Assembly: GCF_000214355.1 (NCBI RefSeq) | Contig: NC_015577.1 | Coordinates: forward strand, 1,099,120 to 1,163,119 | DNA length: 64,000 nt | Reading direction: 5' to 3' | From: Leadbettera azotonutricia ZAS-9 | GTDB lineage: Bacteria; Spirochaetota; Spirochaetia; Treponematales; Breznakiellaceae | Notes under the pieces: generated by a model | Told to the model about the DNA's origin: nothing | Database searches by the model: none | Seen by the model: only the letters and a program-made list of their open reading frames with translations | Shown here: positions 53,751 to 62,824 of the stretch, one piece after another | How positions within the stretch are numbered: position 1 is the stretch's first letter | How the letters are laid out: each line of letters begins with the position of its first letter | Position numbers and translations under genes: made by a program

Positions 53751-55517
53751 TTGGCGAATAAACAACAGTATATTTATAAAAATCCTAAGCTTCTTCAGAT
53801 CCTGCCCAAATGGGCGCAGGAATTGGCAGTCAAGTATGGTTCAAAAACTTCCAATCTCTACATTCTCCATGGGAATATCAGGGATTTTCTGCCCCACGAG
53901 GCCAATGAGGATGAATTCATCTTTGCCCTGATACAGAAATACATTGCCGAGGTGCTTTTCGGCAACCAGGACATTATCGCCTTTTATGATCGTTCCGAGG
54001 GTGTTACGTTCTGTACCGAAGATATGGCGGAAGAATACGACGCTATTTTAAGGGGGCGTTATCCTGATGCGGATCCTTTGGATTTTATTTCTACAGATCC
54101 TGAAAAAAGCTTTTTTTATCTTGAAAAATATTTTCTCCAGTGCATACCCAACGATCGCAGAATCAGGTGCCGCATGGTGCTTATCATTGATTATGCCGAG
54201 ACCATTATTCCCGGGGGCGAGCTTCTCCGTATGGACGACGCGGATCGTTTCTGCCTTGTAACCCTTAACCGCTGGGCCACCAATCCTATTTTTACGGAAG
54301 GCGATATTTCCGTTATTCTCCTCACCGAAAACCTGGCGGATATTTCGCCCAGGCTTGTAAATTCCCCATCGACAGTAAAAGTAAACGTGCCGTTCCCGAG
54401 CGAAAAAATCCGCGAAAGCTTTCTCCGTTCCAAACAGCAGGAAGGCTTGCTCCTCCTTGAGAAAGGCCAAAGCACCTTCAGTATTGCCGCAGTCACCAGC
54501 GGCTTGAACCTCATGAACCTTGAAACTCTGGTGCTCGAAAGCCACGAGGAAGATAAAGCCCTTTCCATGGAATACCTCCGGCTTAAGAAAAAAGAGATGA
54601 TAGAAAACGAAGCAGGGGGCCTCCTGGAGTTTATGGATACTGTCTATTCCCTTGATGCAGTCTCGGGGCATGAGCATGTAAAAAGGCAGTTCCGCAATGC
54701 GGCCAAGGCCATCAAGCACGGCCAGCTCGAAGTGCTCCCCATGGGCTATCTCATCGCAGGGCCCGTGGGCACAGGCAAGAGTTTTATGGTTTCGGCCTTT
54801 GCGGGCGAAATAGGAATCCCCATGGTGAAGTTTGGGAATTTCCGTTCCAAATGGCAGGGGGTTACAGAATCCAACCTCGAGAAAGTGCTGAACATACTCA
54901 AGTCCATGTCCCCTGTGGCGGTGATGATTGACGAAGCGGACGCTTTCCTGGGCGACCGTGATCAGGAAGGGGATTCGGGTGTCAGCAACCGCGTGTTTGC
55001 CCAAATTGCCAGCTTTATGGGGGATACAAGCTACCGGGGCAAGATTATCTGGTTTCTCATCACCTGCCGCCCCGACCTCATCCCCATAGACCTTAAGCGC
55101 CAGGGCAGGGCAGAGGATCATTACGCTCTTTTTTATCCCGAATCGAACCAGGAAAAAGTCGATCTTTTTGAAACCTTAAAAAAGAAGCTTAACTTTGGGG
55201 TGCATCAATTCCCGATTCTGGAGCTCTTCAAAAAATACAACCACGAAGTTTCAGGTGCGGAAATTGAAGCCATGCTCATCCGGGCAAAGCAGCAGGCTGT
55301 AATGGATAACCGCACCATGGTTTCTCGTCAGGACATGGAAGATATCATGGCCGACTTTGTCCCCCCCGCCTATGAACGGGAGATCAGGCTCCAAAACCTC
55401 GTGGCCTCCCTGGAGTGCACTTCGAAGAAGATGGTTCCCAAACGCTTCCAGATAGAAAGCACCAAGCTTATAAACGAGATTCGGGAATTAAAGTCCCTTC
55501 TGGGAGAACGAGGCTAG
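53751..55517 (+). CDS. Ycf46-type AAA+ ATPase, 588 aa
   Basis: TTG start with AAGGGAGGGG before it. Two AAA-like parts: an N-terminal one (residues about 30-240) with a degenerate Walker B (MVLIIDYAET) and no Walker A, and a C-terminal canonical one with GPVGTGKS (near residue 340), VMIDEADAF, and an Arg-finger-like LKRQGRAEDHY. This is the arrangement of Ycf46-like proteins. No signal peptide, so cytoplasmic, unlike the five lipoproteins before it. The substrate is unknown. Confidence 0.85.
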   Translation: MANKQQYIYKNPKLLQILPKWAQELAVKYGSKTSNLYILHGNIRDFLPHEANEDEFIFALIQKYIAEVLFGNQDIIAFYDRSEGVTFCTEDMAEEYDAILRGRYPDADPLDFISTDPEKSFFYLEKYFLQCIPNDRRIRCRMVLIIDYAETIIPGGELLRMDDADRFCLVTLNRWATNPIFTEGDISVILLTENLADISPRLVNSPSTVKVNVPFPSEKIRESFLRSKQQEGLLLLEKGQSTFSIAAVTSGLNLMNLETLVLESHEEDKALSMEYLRLKKKEMIENEAGGLLEFMDTVYSLDAVSGHEHVKRQFRNAAKAIKHGQLEVLPMGYLIAGPVGTGKSFMVSAFAGEIGIPMVKFGNFRSKWQGVTESNLEKVLNILKSMSPVAVMIDEADAFLGDRDQEGDSGVSNRVFAQIASFMGDTSYRGKIIWFLITCRPDLIPIDLKRQGRAEDHYALFYPESNQEKVDLFETLKKKLNFGVHQFPILELFKKYNHEVSGAEIEAMLIRAKQQAVMDNRTMVSRQDMEDIMADFVPPAYEREIRLQNLVASLECTSKKMVPKRFQIESTKLINEIRELKSLLGERG

Positions 55518-55586
55518 GAGTTTGTGGCGCTTTGTGCAGTAGAAAAATTGCTTATTCAGCAATTTTTCTACTGCACAGGCTCCTAG
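55514..55586. terminator. long bidirectional terminator hairpin
   Basis: Perfect 20-bp arms (55533-55552 and 55558-55577) with a 5-nt loop and an A/T-rich core that supplies U-rich RNA on both strands. An outer pairing CTAGGAG / CTCCTAG (55514-55520 with 55580-55586) adds to it. Separates the AAA+ gene from convergent lacZ. Confidence 0.85.
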
Positions 55587-55614
55587 GCTTTCCTTTTGGC
55601 TATCCAAACCTCTG

Positions 55615-58600
55615 CTAGTATTCAGCCCCAATATAGAGCCTCATTTTAAAGAGCCCGGGCCTCACCCTGTATTTTTCCAGGGTGTCGGGGCCGCAGGTGG
55701 CAGTCCCCAGGCCGCGCTGGGCAATGTCGATGTTGAGGGTATAATACCCTTTGGCCCCGGCAGTGACATCTTTAAGATCGATAGTGTGAAGGGCTTCCAT
55801 AAGGTTCTCCTGGGTATAACGGCTGATGCTGAAATTAAGGGGCTTGTCAGGCCGTATAATGACCGCCCTGGGTTTGCCTGGGGAAGCCTTTTTGCTTCCC
55901 AGGGCCAAGACCCGTAAACCCGAACGATTGCCGTTTTCCTGGGGCATTACATAGGGTACTTCCAGTTCTTCCGGGGTGCCTGAGTACAGTCCCAGGAAGG
56001 CTGCCGCAAGCCTGTCGGGATAGCTCTCGTGCTGCCCGCCGCCGAACCAGGAAATATTGGAATATTCCGCCGGTATCTTTGCGCTTACTCCCACTTTGGC
56101 GAGTTCGGGCAGGTCTCCGGCAAGATCAAACGTAAAATCCAGGATGAGGGGATTTCCTGTTTGAGGACCTTTGCCGGGGATAGCCGGCCGGGCTGCGATC
56201 TTTGTGTAAGTTCCCAGAAACCTGTCCTTGAATTGCTTGTCAGCGCCGGGACCCGCTATAAGATTCGCAGTATAACGCTTGGCTTCAAAACCATCGAGAT
56301 ACGTATCTTCGATTTTAGCATCAACACTGCGCATGTGGAGAAGATCCAGATCCAGCCAGGGGAACATGGCTTTGCCTCTATAGTAGAATTCTCCGGCAGG
56401 ATCGCCCCGCAGGGGTATAAAAACCTTAAGCCCGTCATTCTGGGTGGGAACCCTGAAAAGGGAAGGAGTAAAGCTGTCCATAAAGGTTGACAGTTCTTCT
56501 GCCGCCTTGCTGCTTGCAGGGACAGGGACATTCTTTTTTATCCCCAGGCTTTCACGTAAAATACGCTGGGCGCTCCCAAGAACATGGCCTGCCTTTACAA
56601 AAGGCGCAGCCTTTTTCTGAAGGAAATCCGCATGGATGTATATAGCCCCGTCATAATCCTTAAAATCCACCTTTGCAGGGACAGGCAGGCTTATCTCGGC
56701 GCTTTCCCCGGGTGCAAGGGCGGGCAGGGCAAGCTTGCCTTTTGCAAGCACCGCCTCCCCCTTGAGCACTGAGGCTTCCGCCTTGAGGCTCCAGACGAGC
56801 TCCACCGCAGCATTAAGGACAGTGAAATCAAGGTGGTTTTCTACAATAAAAGTGTAGGGCTTTGAAGGCACAGGCTTAAGCTTAATGGGACAGAAAACCT
56901 GGCGGCATTCTTCCATGGCCGGCTTCGGAGTCTGATCCGGCCAGAGGAGCCCATCGCAGCAAAAATCCATGTCCGAGGGAGTGTCCCCAAAATCGCCGCC
57001 GTACTTCCAGTACTTCTGCCCCTTGGGGCCTTCGGCAGCAAAGCCGTGATCAATCCATTCCCAGATAAAGCCCCCCTGGAGTCCGTGGTGGGTTTCTATG
57101 GCTTCCCAATAATCAGCCAGGTTTCCGTTGGAATTCCCCATGGCATGGGAATATTCGATCATGATGAGGGGCCTGTGATCCTCACGGTATTTTGTGAAGT
57201 CCGTAATAAGATCTATCTGGGGATACATAGGGCCTATGATATCCGTAAGCTCTTTGCTGCGGTTAAGGGAATCGAGGGTGAACCCGCCCTGTCCTTTTTC
57301 GGGCCTTATGGCCCCCTCGTAATTCACCGGCCGGGAAGGATCGTAGCGATGCACCCAGGCGCTGATCATGGAATGGTTGCCGCCATCTCCGGACTCATTT
57401 CCCAAAGACCAAATAATAATGGAAGGATGGTTTTTGTCGCGCTTTACCATGCGCTGGGTCCTGATAGCGTAGGCATTGGCCCAGGCAATATCCCAGCATA
57501 TCTGATCATAAAACGCGTGGTTTTCGATATCGGCTTCGTCCACAAGATAGATGCCGTAACGGTCGCAGAGATCGTACCATCTTTCATCATTGGGATAGTG
57601 GCTGGTACGCACAGCGTTGAAGTTATGGGTCTTGAGAAGTTCAATATCCCTGAGCATCTTTTTTGTATCCTGGGTTTTCCCGGTATACTCATCGTGCTCG
57701 TGGCGGTTTGCGCCTTTGATCAGCACCGCTCTGTTATTGATGAGGAGTTCCCGTTTTGACACTAATACTGTGCGGAAGGCTGTGCAGAATGCGGCGCTCT
57801 CAATGTGCTTGCTATTCTGCGAAAGGCTCACCGTGAGGAGATAAAGATTCGGCCCTTCATGCGACCAGGGCAGGGGATTGGGTACAGCCAATTCAGCTTC
57901 CACCCTGTTGGAATTGATTCGGTAATTGCATTCAAGCTTGAGTTCCCCCGAAACCAGGGCTTTCTGTTTTTTTCCGAGCCCTGCCGCATATTCCAAAGCC
58001 TCAGTCCTGCTTGCAGGAAGGCTAAAGGGATAGAGGGCATACGAAATCGTAAAAGCCTCCGCGTCGGCCTTGGCCTTTTCAGCCTTATCAATAACCGCCA
58101 CATTCCCGCTTATCCTGCCTGTGGGGAGATTCCCTCCCAGGGTTACTTTTAGATTGAATTTCCCTTTCTTTTTTCCGCCTTCCTCAACGATCCTTCCGGG
58201 AATGGCTTCTATATCCTGAATAAAACAGGGCGCGGTAGAGTAAAGATACACGCTCCGGTGTATGCCCCCCAGCCACCATTCGTCCTGATCCTCCACATAG
58301 CTTGCGTCGGAATAGCGCACTACTTTAAGGCAGATGGTATTTTTCCCCGTACTGGAAAGGAAAGCCGTAATATCAAATTCCTGGGGCAGCCGCGTATCCT
58401 TGCCGGCCCCGGCAAAAGTGCCGTTCACATAAACCAGAAGGACGCTTTCTGCCGATCCGATGTGCAGCACTGTCCTCCTGTTCTTCCAGGCAGCAGGGAT
58501 AGTGATAGTGCGGCGGTAAAGCCCTGTAGGGTTCTTCTCGGGCGCATTGGGAGGCAGGCAATTAAAGGGCATCTGCACATTCGTATAGTGGGGCTTGTCA

Positions 58601-58944
58601 TAGCCCTGGCGCGTCCAGGTGCCAGGCACCTTTATTTCGGGCCAGGCAGCTTTATAGGAAGGATCTGTCCAGTCGGGCGCATGAAGCCCAAAGGCAATGC
58701 CTGTGCATCCAACCCCATCCTTTTCGTCATCATAGGGATTATCCAGGAGCTTGAAGCTCCACTGCCCGTCAAGCCCAAAGTACCAGGGGTTCTCCCCGGG
58801 CTTTTCAAATTCCGGGCCTGCGATGCATTCCGCCAGAGCGTCCTTGGCGGAGCCGAAAGGAAGAAGAGGGCTGCGTATGGGCAGCCTGTTGATTTCCTGG
58901 ATTTCAGGGTTTTCCCAAATCGGGGGGATGAATTTGTTTGCCAT
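55615..58944 (-). CDS. lacZ: beta-galactosidase, GH2 (LacZ type)
   Basis: 1109 residues, slightly longer than E. coli LacZ. Sugar-binding, immunoglobulin-like and TIM-barrel domains are followed by the C-terminal Bgal small-chain region. Acid/base Glu517 lies in SLGNESGDGGN and nucleophile Glu597 in MIEYSHAMGNSNG. It hydrolyses terminal beta-galactosides; no signal peptide, so cytoplasmic. No sugar transporter or regulator is adjacent. Leaderless-type start with a perfect -35 (see promoter). Confidence 0.96.
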   Translation of the reverse strand: MANKFIPPIWENPEIQEINRLPIRSPLLPFGSAKDALAECIAGPEFEKPGENPWYFGLDGQWSFKLLDNPYDDEKDGVGCTGIAFGLHAPDWTDPSYKAAWPEIKVPGTWTRQGYDKPHYTNVQMPFNCLPPNAPEKNPTGLYRRTITIPAAWKNRRTVLHIGSAESVLLVYVNGTFAGAGKDTRLPQEFDITAFLSSTGKNTICLKVVRYSDASYVEDQDEWWLGGIHRSVYLYSTAPCFIQDIEAIPGRIVEEGGKKKGKFNLKVTLGGNLPTGRISGNVAVIDKAEKAKADAEAFTISYALYPFSLPASRTEALEYAAGLGKKQKALVSGELKLECNYRINSNRVEAELAVPNPLPWSHEGPNLYLLTVSLSQNSKHIESAAFCTAFRTVLVSKRELLINNRAVLIKGANRHEHDEYTGKTQDTKKMLRDIELLKTHNFNAVRTSHYPNDERWYDLCDRYGIYLVDEADIENHAFYDQICWDIAWANAYAIRTQRMVKRDKNHPSIIIWSLGNESGDGGNHSMISAWVHRYDPSRPVNYEGAIRPEKGQGGFTLDSLNRSKELTDIIGPMYPQIDLITDFTKYREDHRPLIMIEYSHAMGNSNGNLADYWEAIETHHGLQGGFIWEWIDHGFAAEGPKGQKYWKYGGDFGDTPSDMDFCCDGLLWPDQTPKPAMEECRQVFCPIKLKPVPSKPYTFIVENHLDFTVLNAAVELVWSLKAEASVLKGEAVLAKGKLALPALAPGESAEISLPVPAKVDFKDYDGAIYIHADFLQKKAAPFVKAGHVLGSAQRILRESLGIKKNVPVPASSKAAEELSTFMDSFTPSLFRVPTQNDGLKVFIPLRGDPAGEFYYRGKAMFPWLDLDLLHMRSVDAKIEDTYLDGFEAKRYTANLIAGPGADKQFKDRFLGTYTKIAARPAIPGKGPQTGNPLILDFTFDLAGDLPELAKVGVSAKIPAEYSNISWFGGGQHESYPDRLAAAFLGLYSGTPEELEVPYVMPQENGNRSGLRVLALGSKKASPGKPRAVIIRPDKPLNFSISRYTQENLMEALHTIDLKDVTAGAKGYYTLNIDIAQRGLGTATCGPDTLEKYRVRPGLFKMRLYIGAEY

Positions 58945-58950
58945 ATATTG

Positions 58951-58978
58951 ATTTTAAACCAGAGAGCATGATTGTCAA
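58951..58978 (-). promoter_or_regulatory. lacZ promoter, leaderless geometry
   Basis: Minus strand TTGACA (58978-58973), 16-nt spacer, TAAAAT (58956-58951), 6 nt to the ATG at 58944. No Shine-Dalgarno. The clearest case of this promoter layout in the window. Confidence 0.7.
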
Positions 58979-59015
58979 GTGCAATCCCGCCATCGGCATA
59001 CGGAGAAAGCGCCGG

Positions 59016-60857
59016 CTACTTGTTCAGCTCCGCAATCTCGTTTTGTATGAGCCTGCTCAATTCTTCGACAACCTTGCCCGCTTCCACGAGGCGGTTCTCT
59101 TTTTCGCTCCGCCGCTTCACTTCGACCTTGGGATTATCCCCGGCGAGGTTTTTGTCGCCCACAACGAGCCTAAAGGGAATGCCCGTAAGGTCGGCGTCTT
59201 TGAACTTGACGCCGGGCCTTTCGTCCCTGTCGTCGAGGAGCACTTCAAGCCCGGATTTTTCGAGATCGCCGGCAATGCGGTCGGCAAATTCTTTTACCGC
59301 CCCATCGTACTTGATAGGCACAATAATGACCTGGTAAGGCGCAACCGTAACAGGCCAGATGATTCCGTCGTCGTCGTGGTGTTCTTCGATGACGCTCGCA
59401 AGGGTACGGTCCAAGCCAATGCCGTAACAGCCCATGGTTGGGATGGCGCTTTTGCCGTCCACGTCCAGGTACGAAACATTCATGGACTTGGTGTATTTGT
59501 ATCCCAGTTTGAAGATGTGGCCCAGCTCGTTGCCCTTCTTTTCGTAGAGTTCGCCTCCGCAGAGGGGGCAGCGGTCGCCGGCTTTGACAGTCCGCACATC
59601 CGCAATGAGCCAGGCTTCGAAATCCCTGCCGTAAGCAGCGTGCTTGTAATGGAGATCCTTTGCCAAAGCTCCGGTAACCGCATCGCTCAGGGCAGTAACC
59701 GTGTGGTCCACGATCACAGGAAGGCTCGCAAGCCCCACAGGCCCTGCAAAGCCCACAGGACAGCCGGTGAGCCGCACCACATCGGTGTCCGCCGCGAGCA
59801 TCACCTCCGAAGCCTTGAGCTGGGCAGCCAGCTTTACCTCGTTCACATCCAGGTCGCCCCTGATGGCCACCGCAAAGAACGCTTCTGGGTAGAGTTCCGG
59901 CGCCTCGGGCGCAAGCTTCACCCTGTTCAGTTTGGAGCAGCCCGGCGCCTCCCTTAGATCGAGCTCCACATTCACGGCCTTATATATGAGGGTTTTGATA
60001 AACGTCTTTGCGTTGGTTTTGAGGAAGCCGCAAAGCTCCTCGATGGTCTTCACTTCGGGTGTATCGATTTTTTCGAGGGGAGGCGTCGAGGAAGCCGCAG
60101 CCCTGGCAAGCTCCACGGATGGGCGGGGGTTAAAGTCAGGCTTGCAGGCAGCCTTTTCCACATTGGCGGCATACTCGCAGGACTTGCAGAGCAGCAGGGT
60201 GTTGTCGCCCACTTCGCTTTCTACCATAAATTCTTCCGACCCCGAGCCGCCCATAGCCCCCGAATCAGCCTTTACCGGAATAACCGTAAGGCCACATCGC
60301 TTAAAGATGCGCCTGTAAGCCCTGCCCATAGCCTGGTAATGTTCGTCGAGGCTCTCATCGTTGGTGTGGAAAGAGTACGCGTCCTTCATCACGAATTCGC
60401 GGCCCCGCATGACCCCGTAACGGGGGCGGACCTCATCGCGGTATTTGGTGTTTATCTGGTAGAGCGAAAGGGGAAGCTGGCGGTAACTGTTAAGCTCGTC
60501 CCGCACTATGCTGGTAAAAGCCTCCTCCGCAGTTGGGGAAACCACAAAGTCGTTATCCAGGCGGTTCTTCACCCTGAGCATGCCGTCCCCAAAGGTTTCC
60601 CACCGGCCCGATTCCTTCCAAAGCTCCCCAGGTACCACCACTGTGGGCTTTATTTCGAGGGAGCCGATGGCGTCCATCTCCTCCCTAATGATCCGCTCAA
60701 CCTTCCTGAAGGATTTAAGGCCCAGAGGCAGATAGGCAAAAAGGCCGTTGGCGAGCTTCCGGATCATGCCGGAACGGAACATAAGGCGGTGGCTGACTAT
60801 CACCGCGTCGGCGGGCACTTCCCGCAGAGTGGGGATAAATGTTTGGGAAACTTTCAT
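59016..60857 (-). CDS. proS: prolyl-tRNA synthetase, bacterial type
   Basis: 613 residues. Class II core with motif-2 segment FRDEVRPRYGVMRGREFVMKD (here KYRDEVRPRYGVMRGRE), the INS editing domain (near residues 230-400; LTGCPVGFAGPVGL) and motif 3 (GCYGIGLDRTLASV), then the anticodon-binding domain. Contains a CPLCGGELY pair of Cys. No Shine-Dalgarno at the start. Confidence 0.98.
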   Translation of the reverse strand: MKVSQTFIPTLREVPADAVIVSHRLMFRSGMIRKLANGLFAYLPLGLKSFRKVERIIREEMDAIGSLEIKPTVVVPGELWKESGRWETFGDGMLRVKNRLDNDFVVSPTAEEAFTSIVRDELNSYRQLPLSLYQINTKYRDEVRPRYGVMRGREFVMKDAYSFHTNDESLDEHYQAMGRAYRRIFKRCGLTVIPVKADSGAMGGSGSEEFMVESEVGDNTLLLCKSCEYAANVEKAACKPDFNPRPSVELARAAASSTPPLEKIDTPEVKTIEELCGFLKTNAKTFIKTLIYKAVNVELDLREAPGCSKLNRVKLAPEAPELYPEAFFAVAIRGDLDVNEVKLAAQLKASEVMLAADTDVVRLTGCPVGFAGPVGLASLPVIVDHTVTALSDAVTGALAKDLHYKHAAYGRDFEAWLIADVRTVKAGDRCPLCGGELYEKKGNELGHIFKLGYKYTKSMNVSYLDVDGKSAIPTMGCYGIGLDRTLASVIEEHHDDDGIIWPVTVAPYQVIIVPIKYDGAVKEFADRIAGDLEKSGLEVLLDDRDERPGVKFKDADLTGIPFRLVVGDKNLAGDNPKVEVKRRSEKENRLVEAGKVVEELSRLIQNEIAELNK

Positions 60858-60863
60858 AACCGC

Positions 60864-60892
60864 ATTCTAGCGGAAAAAGGGGAATTTGGGAA
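60864..60892 (-). promoter_or_regulatory. proS promoter, leaderless geometry
   Basis: Minus strand TTCCCA (60892-60887), 17-nt spacer, TAGAAT (60869-60864), 6 nt to the ATG at 60857. Confidence 0.45.
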
Positions 60893-60930
60893 GTGAGCGC
60901 GTTGCACAGAGAACGCAGAGGCAGGAGGGA

Positions 60931-62280
60931 TCAGAAAGGGGAAACCGGTATAAACAGTTCCCTGTTGGGCGGGGGAGCATCCTCCATAATGGTCTTTGCA
61001 TATTCATAGAGAAAATCAAACTTGTAGGTCTCCAGCAGTTGGTACCCTTGGGAATCATATATATCCTGGGCATTAAGATATTCGGAACCCGCAAAGTACC
61101 GCGCGTTAAGGGTCCCCACAAGAATGCTCAGGGATTCCAGTTCTTCGGCGCTCAGGCGCAGGGCCGTTGCGGAGAGGCGGCGGCGGACCATGTCTTCCGA
61201 AACCCTGCGGAAAAATTCCTCCGACCAGGCATTGAATTGGAGCAGCCGCTGGTCCTGGAGGCCGCCCGCCCGGGCCCAGGCTTCCACATCCAGCGCCTTG
61301 ACCGAATAATTCCACCCTGCTTGTTCGGAATTAAAACGAAGGACCCCTATTTGATGAGGATACACTGCCAGGGCGCTGGTAGCTATATCGTACACGATGG
61401 ACCCCGAGGAAGTTTGACGCTGGCTTATATCCTGGGCGTGGATATGGCCGGTAAGGATAAAGTTGATCCCCAGTTCGGCAAAGAGCTCCCGGAGGGAAGC
61501 GGCGTTTTCTATGGTGAACCCCCGGTTCACCATGGGGTGATGGTCCATAAGGCTGTGATGCATGGCGGCGACGATACGATCCCCGTCTTTTTTGGCAGCC
61601 TCAGCCTCAGCGCATATCCATTTTCTGGTAGATTCGGGGATGGCCCCGGCGGTCTCGGGACTGCCCAGCTCGCGGTTGTTTTTATATTTGGCGCTGTCCA
61701 GCATGAGAAGCCGCAGGCCGGGCATGGGTCGAACCGTGTAGCTCAGGGTCTCCCTGTCCCGGGAAACCGCTTCCCGGTAACCAAAGTCGGCGTAGATGGT
61801 CTCAAATTCCCGCGGGCCTACCGCTGGAGCATAGCTGGCCCGTTCATTAAAATAGGTCCGGGCCCAGGGGTTGTTGATGTCGTGATTGCCGGGGATAACA
61901 AAGACCTTGACCCCAAGCGCTTCAATAGCCGCCATCTCCTGGGCCAGCGCCTGGTGGCTTTCCTTTTCTCCGTTAAAGGTCAGATCGCCGTTAAACAGGA
62001 TCATGTCCGGCCTTTCCTCCTGGGCGGTGCGGAGCAGGGTCCGGAGCAGGCTTGGAATCATTTCGGTGTTTTTCCCGTCCCCCTCGCCGATAATCCGCTG
62101 ATAGCGGGGACCGTCGTCATGGAGGGCATCGGCGAGCAGATGGACATCGTTGGTAATATAGATGAGCGGGGGATGATCGAGTGAGGCCAGCCCCGCAGGC
62201 TTTTCCGGGGCCGTGCACCCGGAGAGTGCAAACAGGAGAACCTCTGTCAAAGACCGGAGTACCACCGCTGCGGGCTTCAC
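60931..62280 (-). CDS. metallophosphoesterase lipoprotein
   Basis: About 450 residues, calcineurin-like phosphoesterase. Metal-site motifs: TNDVHLL, LFNGDLTFNGE, IPGNHDINNPWA, AMHHSL and LTGHIHAQD. The GTG at 62280 gives the signal KPAAVVLRSLTEVLLFALSGC, a good lipoprotein signal. A longer reading from TTG at 62340 would place the start codon in the promoter's -35 box. The substrate is unknown; extracytoplasmic hydrolysis of a phosphodiester is likely. Confidence 0.87.
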   Translation of the reverse strand: MKPAAVVLRSLTEVLLFALSGCTAPEKPAGLASLDHPPLIYITNDVHLLADALHDDGPRYQRIIGEGDGKNTEMIPSLLRTLLRTAQEERPDMILFNGDLTFNGEKESHQALAQEMAAIEALGVKVFVIPGNHDINNPWARTYFNERASYAPAVGPREFETIYADFGYREAVSRDRETLSYTVRPMPGLRLLMLDSAKYKNNRELGSPETAGAIPESTRKWICAEAEAAKKDGDRIVAAMHHSLMDHHPMVNRGFTIENAASLRELFAELGINFILTGHIHAQDISQRQTSSGSIVYDIATSALAVYPHQIGVLRFNSEQAGWNYSVKALDVEAWARAGGLQDQRLLQFNAWSEEFFRRVSEDMVRRRLSATALRLSAEELESLSILVGTLNARYFAGSEYLNAQDIYDSQGYQLLETYKFDFLYEYAKTIMEDAPPPNRELFIPVSPF

Positions 62281-62308
62281 TGTAATCTCAACTGGCGTAT
62301 TCCATACC

Positions 62309-62340
62309 AAAACTATAGTTTTGCGCCAGGAGAAAGTCAA
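62309..62340 (-). promoter_or_regulatory. metallophosphoesterase promoter with palindromic -10
   Basis: Minus strand TTGACT (62340-62335), 17-nt spacer, TATAGT (62317-62312). The -10 sits inside a perfect 14-bp palindrome AAAACTATAGTTTT (62309-62322), a possible operator. Confidence 0.7.
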
Positions 62341-62399
62341 GAATATCGCTTAGTGGCGCCCCAGAGGCGACAGGCACCGAATTTGCCCGGCAAAGGAAA

Positions 62400-62696
62400 T
62401 TAGAGCACAATCTTGTCCAGTGTTTCTTCCGCATGCTTCAACGCCTTCTTGGCGTTTTCCAGTTGGGCCGCTGTTTTTTTGCCAGCCGTATCTTTGCCGG
62501 CAACAAGGTAGTCAATGGTAACCCCCAATACATGGGCAATCGTATAGGCGTCGGTAAGCGGAGGGTATATGTCTTTTGTAATCCAGCCGTGGAAGGTATT
62601 ATAAGGTATACCGCAGGCCCTGGCCATTTCTGCCTGAGTAACTTGCTTTTTTTTCAACAGCTGCTTTATGCGGCCCCAAAAAATTTTTATGTCCAT
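62400..62696 (-). CDS. XRE-family helix-turn-helix regulator, 98 aa
   Basis: N-terminal HTH: LLKKKQVTQAEMARACGIPY NTFHGW region, followed by ITKDIYPPLTDAYTIAHVLG and VTIDYLVAG, the usual Cro/CI-type layout. A Lys/Ala-rich helix ends the protein. Inverted repeats directly upstream suggest autoregulation. No prophage genes are nearby. Confidence 0.92.
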   Translation of the reverse strand: MDIKIFWGRIKQLLKKKQVTQAEMARACGIPYNTFHGWITKDIYPPLTDAYTIAHVLGVTIDYLVAGKDTAGKKTAAQLENAKKALKHAEETLDKIVL

Positions 62697-62716
62697 TTTT
62701 TTTGCAGAAACGAAAT

Positions 62717-62732
62717 AGGTCTACTTAGACCT
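62717..62732. promoter_or_regulatory. candidate operator of the XRE gene
   Basis: AGGTCTA - ct - TAGACCT inverted repeat, 21 nt upstream of the ATG. A related half-site (TCTACTTGGATCTATTTT on the minus strand) lies about 20 bp further up. Confidence 0.5.
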
Positions 62733-62824
62733 TTTTTTTAATAAAATAGATCCAAGTAGAACCATTTGTTTCCTGGGGTAAATTTACCACAAATTATTGG
62801 AAAGGTAAATAGCCAGGCACGTGG

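Noticed and set aside
62281..62340. Longer metallophosphoesterase start at TTG 62340
   Set aside because: That TTG is part of the -35 hexamer, and the extra residues would precede the signal peptide.
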